A model generated the notes under the pieces. It searched no databases. It had not been told where the DNA came from and saw only the letters and a list, made by a program, of their open reading frames with translations. Positions 58,360-64,000 of a stretch of DNA of 64,000 bases are shown in pieces. Within the stretch, counting starts at the first letter, position 1; each line of letters opens with the position of its first letter. The DNA is from a virus. The translations under genes were made by a program, and so were the position numbers. Location of the stretch: positions 1 through 64,000 of the IMG/VR virus record IMGVR_UViG_3300043571_000443; one strand, given 5' to 3'.

Positions 58360-59599
58360 GAAATACAGCTCCATCAGAAACAAAAGTTAGAATTTCGGTC
58401 ATGTCAGTCAACATCACCCTGTTCTTTTTGGCCATGTTATTCATCCTTGCCATGTTGGGATTTTGGGCCTGCTGAATGCGCCTAGAGGCATAGGCCTTGT
58501 CGTAGAGCGAGTAACCCGCTTGCGTGAAAACACTTTCAACAATGCAAGTAACCGGCAGGATCTTTTTTGTAGAAACATCCCGATAGTTGGGAGTCATGAC
58601 AGTGCAAAGCCCTTTGCCCTTTTGAGCCGCTGCACAATTCCTGGCTATGCCTGCCATCGATCTTGCCCACAAGTCAAATTCCATATTGGCTATATCGTCA
58701 GACCGATCCGAGTACTGGTTGACCACCATGCCATAGTAGGGAATGTCCATCACGATGTAATCAACGTCAGCCACGGGTAGACCTAGCCTAAGGTCGTTCT
58801 GCTGAATCTGATCTGCATAGCGACCCCGGGGGGAAAGGTCGAAGCATCGCAAGTCAATGTCCCATTGGTCGCCAACCATCCATTGAGCCCGGTTTTCCCA
58901 GACGTTTATAATCTGGCCGCTACCCGCCATCGGTGCGACTACCTTAGCGCCCGGAAAGGTGTAATACCAAAGGCAATTTGCGTAAATATCCCCTGGGATA
59001 TAGCCATGGGAATGATCATTCTCCGGCAGCCGATCAAAAGCAACTTGAGAAAAGTTCCAGTTGTCAGTAGGCTTTATGATCGGGCTAAACTCAGGCTCTT
59101 TGCCGGTGCGCGGGTTCAGGTACAAAGGGATATTGTTCTCTATCTTGTACTGCTTGACCACGTTGGTGACAACGGCTGCAGTTGGCTTTGCCTCTGACGT
59201 AAGCACAGCCTCAAGCACCTCTGCCTTTTGCTCTTGACTTAGACCAGATGTAGCTATCGGACGAACAGAGCCTTCAGATAAGCCCAGCTTATCAATATTG
59301 GCTTGAATGATTACAGGATCGGCGTTTTTGGTGACAATTGGCACCGAGTTAACTGTGTCTGCGAACGCAATTGATCTGTTGACATAGTTGCTGCCTAAGT
59401 TCCATCTTTCTTGGCAATAGGCTTCAAAGGTTGTAAACCCCAGGTCTTGATAATGCCGATCGTCCCGGATCTCCTTTAAGGCCATGGCAAGAATATACAG
59501 CTTGCCGATTGCTTCCCCAATGTGATCCTCAAGCTGCTTTAGCCGGTCTTGCTTGCTTAAGCCTGCCCCTGGCGGCAGTTGAGCAAAAGTCATACTCAT
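58352..59599 (-). CDS. DNA methyltransferase with helical N-terminal domain
   Basis: 415 residues. The SAM motif VVAPMAGSGQ (about residue 232) and the catalytic VDYIVMDIPYYGM (a D-x-P-Y form, about residue 288) mark an amino (N4/N6) DNA methyltransferase of the beta order. The first 80 residues are helical (KLYILAMALKEIRDDRHYQD, then YCQERWNLGSNYVNRSI), resembling domains in phage and plasmid ParB-like or DUF3102 proteins. Overlaps herA by 4 bases. AT-richer than the phage average. Confidence 0.75.
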   Translation of the reverse strand: MSMTFAQLPPGAGLSKQDRLKQLEDHIGEAIGKLYILAMALKEIRDDRHYQDLGFTTFEAYCQERWNLGSNYVNRSIAFADTVNSVPIVTKNADPVIIQANIDKLGLSEGSVRPIATSGLSQEQKAEVLEAVLTSEAKPTAAVVTNVVKQYKIENNIPLYLNPRTGKEPEFSPIIKPTDNWNFSQVAFDRLPENDHSHGYIPGDIYANCLWYYTFPGAKVVAPMAGSGQIINVWENRAQWMVGDQWDIDLRCFDLSPRGRYADQIQQNDLRLGLPVADVDYIVMDIPYYGMVVNQYSDRSDDIANMEFDLWARSMAGIARNCAAAQKGKGLCTVMTPNYRDVSTKKILPVTCIVESVFTQAGYSLYDKAYASRRIQQAQNPNMARMNNMAKKNRVMLTDMTEILTFVSDGAVFHA

Positions 59600-61233
59600 T
59601 CTGCGTAGTCCTCCGGGTTCTGCTCTTTGCTGATCAGAAACGGAGAAGGAAGCATTCTGGCCTTGACGTAAGTAGGGGAACCGTAAACCCTTACAAAGGC
59701 ATCGCCAGGACAGAACGTTGTAGTTTGACCTGCTGCATAATCATTACCTTCTAGGGCTTTGATCGCCATCGGTTTAGCGCCATGCCTCATGATGATCCGA
59801 GTGTTGCAGTAGTTCACAATGTTGTCAGGTATCTCGGTAAATGCCTGGACACAGAAGAACGAACCTACGTGCTTAGACCTGCCTTTCCGGGTGATCTCCT
59901 CAAAAGCTTTGACAGCAATTTTCCTTAAAGACTCCCCGCCATTAAAGATGTCCTGAGCCTCGTCGATGATATTGGCGATCCATGCCTCGATCTTGCCGCT
60001 GGCCCTTCCCTTAAGCTGGAAGTTAAGGAGAGTCACGGTAAACATTGCATATTCAGACGAAGAGCAATTGGTGACGTTGATGACATTAATCCTTCCAGCT
60101 TGAAACACCTCAGAATTTTCAAGGAAGTTAGAGTAGTTCTTTTTCTGGATCTTGAGAATACTGGAAGATCCCGCATTGTCCCTATCAATCCACTTTGGTA
60201 CCCGGCAAGGCAGCTTATAAGCAGTCGCCAAGATAGCTTGGTGGACATTAGCCCCCTTGAAAATCCCTCGACCCATCTCAGTAAGCTCTCTACCTCCGTT
60301 CTTTTCCCTGGTTACAGTATTGTTGAACCATTCCATGAAGTCCTGGAGAGACCAATATTGATCTTTGTGGTCTTCCGCATAGGCATCAAACAGCAAGCCA
60401 AAAACAGCCCGCTGCTTGTCGTCGCTATCTCCCGGGAACAGGCAAGTTTCCAGAAGAAACTCTCGGTTAACCTCCGAAAAAGGAATGCTGATCACGTTTT
60501 CGCCTGGCTTAGGATCGCCAAGTGTCCACATCTGGACAACCTCTTCAGGAAATCCAGCCGGATCTGGCCCAAAATCGTTAGGACTCGTCAAATCCTGATA
60601 GTCAGGCTTATGATCGAGCATAAATACACAGTGGCCGGGATAGGTGCCATTAGCTTCAAACCCATTCAGAACAGATACTATTCGGCCGACTGTCTCCGTT
60701 TTACCGCTGCCAATGGTACCCGCAACTATCGCATTATGGTCAATGACCCGTTTATTAAGCGCTACAGGAATTTCAGTGCCGTCAATATGCCCGATGACGT
60801 TAGAAGCCTTGGCCTTAGGAAGCCTGAGAGCAACTGTTACATTTAACTCGCAGGCCTTTACCGCCTTCAATCCGTCCTTTGGACGGTAAAGTATAGGGGA
60901 AGCAACGCCGTCCACAATCATCCCAATAGGTTCCGTCACATACATCTGGACAGTGCTGCCAAGAAAACTTTGCTCTAGCTTTCCAGCGGCTACTCTGCTC
61001 ATGGCTGCTGTTAATCTAGGATCTTTCCGGTCCAGTCCACCCAACGGCAAGTTCCTGTTAGGTTCTTTAACGACTAAAACCCAAGTGTCCTTGTCGCTAG
61101 AGATCTGCAGAAAAGTGTTGACAGGAATAAAAACATTGGACTTTTTGTCAAAAGACAATAGTTTTATGACTGCAGCATCAGTACCTTCTTCGTCAGACCA
61201 AACAATCAATGCGTTTAATGGATCAGAAGACAT
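59596..61233 (-). CDS. herA: HerA-family DNA-translocating ATPase
   Basis: 545 residues. An N-terminal beta-barrel-like region (to about 150) is followed by a RecA-like ATPase with Walker A GTIGSGKT (residues 172-179) and Walker B ANIIDEAQD (about 424-432), and the C-terminal motif FVRVYGSPTYVKA. HerA forms hexamers that pump DNA, usually with the NurA nuclease, which is the next gene upstream. Roles: end resection, or anti-phage defence, as known for HerA-nuclease pairs. Confidence 0.8.
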   Translation of the reverse strand: MSSDPLNALIVWSDEEGTDAAVIKLLSFDKKSNVFIPVNTFLQISSDKDTWVLVVKEPNRNLPLGGLDRKDPRLTAAMSRVAAGKLEQSFLGSTVQMYVTEPIGMIVDGVASPILYRPKDGLKAVKACELNVTVALRLPKAKASNVIGHIDGTEIPVALNKRVIDHNAIVAGTIGSGKTETVGRIVSVLNGFEANGTYPGHCVFMLDHKPDYQDLTSPNDFGPDPAGFPEEVVQMWTLGDPKPGENVISIPFSEVNREFLLETCLFPGDSDDKQRAVFGLLFDAYAEDHKDQYWSLQDFMEWFNNTVTREKNGGRELTEMGRGIFKGANVHQAILATAYKLPCRVPKWIDRDNAGSSSILKIQKKNYSNFLENSEVFQAGRINVINVTNCSSSEYAMFTVTLLNFQLKGRASGKIEAWIANIIDEAQDIFNGGESLRKIAVKAFEEITRKGRSKHVGSFFCVQAFTEIPDNIVNYCNTRIIMRHGAKPMAIKALEGNDYAAGQTTTFCPGDAFVRVYGSPTYVKARMLPSPFLISKEQNPEDYAE

Positions 61234-61235
61234 GG

Positions 61236-62342
61236 TTATTTCCCTCTAAAATCGTCACTGTCAATCAAATCGAAAGCCTGGCCAGGGTTATGTTCCATCA
61301 CCACTGACTCAAGCCTGGCCTGCACACTACTCCTGTCATGGCAGCCATCTAGAAAAGCATCTACATGGTCAAGCAAGAAAGGAATCTCGTGTCCAGGCGT
61401 ATCAGAACGCTCCCCGTACATCATTGCCAACGCCCAATGCAGCTGATCAATGCGACACTCGAAACCGAAATACTTAGACTGCCCTGTAGTTGGATTACCT
61501 GGACGATACACACCCCTGCAATATTTGGCGGGCACCCGCTCCATCCATGCAGCCTTGTTCTTAGACGAAGCCCAGGTTTTATTCCTTTTCTGAAGCAGAG
61601 TCCGGCAATCCGTTATGATGTAAGCCTCTCCATCTTTAAGCACCTGCCCAGAAATCTGCTCCTCAGGAGAAGAGGCAGATAAATTCTTGATCACACCAAC
61701 CACACGCTTGCCAGACTTCAAGATTTTTTCTGTCAGCTTTTCCCCATCTGGCTGAGTAATCAAATTCTGAGTAAGGATGGGGCCGTCTACAATAACCGAC
61801 TGGCTAGAACAGTTAAGAGCCAGCTCCCTCTCTTTGTACTCTCGGAACGTGTTAGGCCACGACCTGTCTTGAATGGTCAACGACTCAATCAACTGATCAA
61901 AGGAAAAACCTTTTTTGCCAGCTAAAGCTGGGGTCGCCTGCGCTCTAAACACTTGAGGGTCAGACATGCTAGTGGTGTACCCTATGCCAGCGACAATAAC
62001 CTCATAAAACTGCCCAACCAAAGTCTGAATCAAGGGACTGTCGGTCGCATCTATTGCAAAAAGATCGTCCCTATACTGCTGAATTTCAGGATCGTAGTAG
62101 TCAAACCAATCTTGCAGGTTGCAAAGAAATCCAACATCAGGCAAAGAATCCTTAGAAGATTCGTTCCACTGATCTGGGGTCATAAAGCAACCCTCGACAA
62201 AATGCCTCATCTCTGCCAATGCAGGCTGCGACCTTTCAAACAAATCCAGTACTTCTGCGGTCTGATAATGCAACGGATCGTTGTAAACGTCGTCAGTAAT
62301 GTCTTTGCAGCCTGCAAGAATCTTTGAAAACTCAGACGCCAT
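61236..62342 (-). CDS. NurA-like nuclease
   Basis: 368 residues. The NurA pattern is visible: LFAIDATDSP with Asp98, SVIVDGPILTQNLI near residue 193, KRVVGVIKNLSAS, and PFLLDHVDAFLDG near the C-terminus. NurA is a 5-prime to 3-prime nuclease working with HerA. The gene lies 2 bases before herA. The family call is from motifs and context, so the paired system is likely but the nuclease is moderately uncertain. Confidence 0.62.
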   Translation of the reverse strand: MASEFSKILAGCKDITDDVYNDPLHYQTAEVLDLFERSQPALAEMRHFVEGCFMTPDQWNESSKDSLPDVGFLCNLQDWFDYYDPEIQQYRDDLFAIDATDSPLIQTLVGQFYEVIVAGIGYTTSMSDPQVFRAQATPALAGKKGFSFDQLIESLTIQDRSWPNTFREYKERELALNCSSQSVIVDGPILTQNLITQPDGEKLTEKILKSGKRVVGVIKNLSASSPEEQISGQVLKDGEAYIITDCRTLLQKRNKTWASSKNKAAWMERVPAKYCRGVYRPGNPTTGQSKYFGFECRIDQLHWALAMMYGERSDTPGHEIPFLLDHVDAFLDGCHDRSSVQARLESVVMEHNPGQAFDLIDSDDFRGK

Positions 62343-62435
62343 CTATAAAACTCCAGTCTGCGTACTGTCAACAAAGTCATGCTAACACAACTAAGCTTAA
62401 AGTTGGCGGCTATTATTTGGATTTTATAACTTTTG

Positions 62436-62695
62436 GGTTCCCCCACCCCTGTGGGGCCTGCACCATCTGGTTGAACCACCCCCACCGCAGCGGGGCAGTT
62501 AACGCCCTTCAGCAGGACACACCCCCACCCCGTGGGGCCTCTGAAAAGCTACCGATCCACCCCCACCATCATGGGACACCATAACCCTGTAGGAGTCACC
62601 CCCACCCGGTGGGGCACAGGAGCTAAACCGATCAACTCCCACCGCAGTGGGGCCTTTATCCCGAGTGACTCACCCCCACCAGCGTGGGGCCTGGC
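62436..62695 (-). CRISPR. Short-period CRISPR-like array I
   Basis: About seven hairpins at roughly 40-base steps, with minus-strand handles such as GTGGGGGTGAGTC, GTGGGAGTTGATC and GTGGGGGTGGATC. It lies in sense orientation between the gene ending at 62696 and the NurA operon. The unit at 62451-62490 is a near copy of one at 23458-23497, including the inter-hairpin stretch. Confidence 0.55.
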
Positions 62696-62893
62696 CTACG
62701 CCGCGTCCTGCTGCTCTCCCTCCTCCATTACCACCACGGGCTCTAGCACCTGCCGGGCCAGGGCCTGCATGGCTGGCGGGGCGTCTGGCTGGGCTAGCAC
62801 CAGGGCGGCTAGCTCCTTGGCCGCAGCCTGGGCGGCTTTGGTGCGGGCAATGCCCTTGCGGAAAATAGCCTTCGACTGTGCAGTTAGTTGCAT
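62696..62893 (-). CDS. Hypothetical helical protein
   Basis: 65 residues (KAAQAAAKELAALVLAQPDA), helical, alanine-rich, acidic tail. Stop is at the edge of array I. Unrecognised. Confidence 0.5.
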   Translation of the reverse strand: MQLTAQSKAIFRKGIARTKAAQAAAKELAALVLAQPDAPPAMQALARQVLEPVVVMEEGEQQDAA

Positions 62894-62895
62894 GG

Positions 62896-63123
62896 CTACT
62901 TCCCTCCCAGGCTAAAGGGCGAGGTCCGCCTGTCCTCAGCCAGTATCCGCAGGCTCAATGCCAACGATACCCCTGGCTCTGACCTGGGCATCAGCGCTGC
63001 CACAGCTTGCAGGTTCTCCGGGCTGGCCTGCTCTAGCAGGTAGCCGATAGCGACTTCCACCAGCTTGCTGGTTTCTTCAGGGTTGGCGGTGCAATAGGCC
63101 GCCAGTTGTCGGGCTAAGTTCAT
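62896..63123 (-). CDS. Hypothetical small protein
   Basis: 75 residues, helical (KLVEVAIGYLLEQASPENLQ). Its start overlaps the upstream stop by 4 bases. Unrecognised. Confidence 0.5.
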   Translation of the reverse strand: MNLARQLAAYCTANPEETSKLVEVAIGYLLEQASPENLQAVAALMPRSEPGVSLALSLRILAEDRRTSPFSLGGK

Positions 63124-63356
63124 GGTCGTGGCTCTTGATCAGGGCAAGTATCGTCAGTTGGTGGGCCGTAGGGGCGCACCGCACAGGGCAGATAAAACCG
63201 GCTGCTAAGGTTGTGGTACTGGCAGCCCAGACAAACGTCTGGGGCTATAGCTTTCCGGCAGTGGCCTACGGTGCTAGGCATGGCCAGCGCCCGGCCATTG
63301 TTGCGGTGGCGTTGCATCCGGCGCAGTAGGCCGATCAGGCGATAGGCTTCACTCAT
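63120..63356 (-). CDS. Cysteine-containing small protein
   Basis: 78 residues. A helical start (SEAYRLIGLLRRMQRHRNNG) followed by CRKAIAPDVCLGCQYHNLS and FYLPCAVRP: four cysteines of the type that bind zinc. ATG 63356 overlaps the previous stop by 8 bases. Confidence 0.55.
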   Translation of the reverse strand: MSEAYRLIGLLRRMQRHRNNGRALAMPSTVGHCRKAIAPDVCLGCQYHNLSSRFYLPCAVRPYGPPTDDTCPDQEPRP

Positions 63357-63504
63357 GGCACGCCTCCCAGTCGGCGCATTGGTTCCAGATGGCTGGCCCG
63401 CCAGGGTAAAGGCCACAGTACAGCGCCACCCCGAATTCTTTCTTGCCGTGGTAGTGGCGGCAGCTATAGCAAGCCGCTGGCCTTGGCACTAGCTCGACGG
63501 TCAT
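63349..63504 (-). CDS. Small zinc-ribbon-like protein
   Basis: 51 residues: CYSCRHYHGKKEFGVALYCG, then NQCADWEAC, with two Cys pairs, as in small phage zinc-binding proteins. ATG 63504 is chosen over the longer frame to 63570. Confidence 0.55.
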   Translation of the reverse strand: MTVELVPRPAACYSCRHYHGKKEFGVALYCGLYPGGPAIWNQCADWEACHE

Positions 63505-63524
63505 GGGTAGCAAGTCCTGGTTCC

Positions 63525-63839
63525 TCACACCGCCACCTCCTGACGGCAGTTGTAGACCGGACTGCGCCAATAGGCTGGCGGCGCATAGCCAGCTTGGGAC
63601 TCGAACACTAGCCGCCCGCTAAAAGACAGCTCGTAAAACAGCGTGTACTGCTCTAGCGGCCAGGGCCAGGGCTTGCCGGGGGGAACCAGCATGTCGCCCC
63701 ACTTACGCCACAGCCAGACAGCGGCAGCAGCCGCTGGATCCGGCTCTTCGCTAAAGTCAGGGATCTGGCACTCGAAGCTTTGAGACATTCCAGGCTCAGT
63801 GGCAACAACCACATGCACTGGCAGAAAAGGTAATGGCAT
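63525..63839 (-). CDS. Hypothetical small early protein
   Basis: 104 residues (MPLPFLPVHVVVATEPGMSQ; AVWLWRKWGDMLVPPGKPWP), Trp- and Pro-rich C-terminal half. Shine-Dalgarno GGAG lies 7 bases before ATG 63839. Unrecognised. Confidence 0.55.
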   Translation of the reverse strand: MPLPFLPVHVVVATEPGMSQSFECQIPDFSEEPDPAAAAAVWLWRKWGDMLVPPGKPWPWPLEQYTLFYELSFSGRLVFESQAGYAPPAYWRSPVYNCRQEVAV

Positions 63840-63841
63840 GA

Positions 63842-64000
63842 TTAATCTCCACAAAAACAAGATTGTCGATTGTCGTCAAAAACGTCTAACACTGGCTGGC
63901 GCAGGATTTCGGCCAATGGACGGGTGCCAAAACTAGCCCCAACCCGCTCTTCCTGTGCTAGCCACCATTGCAAGTTTTCGGGTTCCAACACGGCTTGGCG
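63842..64000 (-). CDS. C-terminal end of an unknown protein (partial)
   Basis: 52 codons open from the right edge to TAA 63842-63844. The visible part (ENLQWWLAQEERVGASFGTR and then a DDNRQSCFCGD end) has a final Cys-Phe-Cys. The rest is outside the window. Confidence 0.5.
   Translation of the reverse strand, partial: RQAVLEPENLQWWLAQEERVGASFGTRPLAEILRQPVLDVFDDNRQSCFCGD

Noticed and set aside
53245-62342. A dinG (type IV-A) helicase, Cas10, Cas3, Cas1 or Cas2 in the second CRISPR block
   Set aside because: No matching long helicase, HD-Palm or integrase-type Cas gene was found. HerA is a different kind of ATPase and is not DinG.
1-64000. tRNA, rRNA or the cyanobacterial HIP1 octamer GCGATCGC
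   Set aside because: None was seen on reading; absence of HIP1 does not rule out a cyanobacterial host, since not all carry it.

Overview
The window is a tailed-phage genome or prophage (siphovirus layout), apparently from a GC-rich host. Low-weight hints point to a cyanobacterium: an XisF-like serine recombinase, a group-3 SigF-like sigma factor, a SAP-motif protein and TTGACA/TATAGT promoters. No host gene fixes this. No tRNA or rRNA was seen. Both ends cut through genes.

Layout. 0-5 kb: CRISPR-like array A, then a compact type I-E-like effector set: a short Cas8e-like protein facing a PD-(D/E)XK nuclease, Cas6e, Cas7e and Cas5e. Cas3, Cas1, Cas2 and Cse2 are absent. 5-15 kb: early genes (CRISPR array B, tyrosine integrase, sigma factor, SSB, a DnaN-type sliding clamp, DNA methyltransferase, Xre repressor, many small proteins), a small-terminase candidate and CRISPR array C. 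15-22.4 kb (minus): tail fibre genes with a large YVTN-propeller fibre and a glycosyltransferase. 22.4-24.6 kb: a possible iteron region, a catalytic-domain-only recombinase and an FHA-membrane protein. 24.7-31.5 kb (plus): large terminase, portal, glycosyltransferase, scaffold, major capsid. 31.5-52.9 kb (mostly minus): serine recombinase, fibres, endolysin, baseplate/tail genes, tape measure, major tail protein, MuF-type head protein. 53.2-58 kb (minus): a type IV-B-like CRISPR effector operon (Cas11-like, Csf2, Csf3, a Cas6, a small acidic protein, CysH, Csf1). 58-62.3 kb (minus): RHH protein, DNA methyltransferase, HerA ATPase and a NurA-like nuclease. 62.3-64 kb: a hairpin array and small early-type genes.

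How it fits together. The element carries two unrelated CRISPR effector modules, each with its own Cas6-family protein, and no adaptation genes. Three arrays share one leader (extended -10 TATAGT box). Arrays B and C have 36-nt repeats with a UUCG-type hairpin and a period near 70-74 nt. Elsewhere the same hairpin recurs at about half that period (35-44 nt), including inside the cas transcript itself. Three recurrent non-coding signals mark gene classes: CACTTACA plus GAGGA before early genes, TGGGCACCCTA before structural genes, and a TTGAC(A/G)/GATA/GGGGG/TATATT promoter-operator before small early genes and the CysH-Csf1 operon. The 53.1-63.7 kb block lacks the GGATCC hexamer that is frequent elsewhere, which suggests a separate origin.
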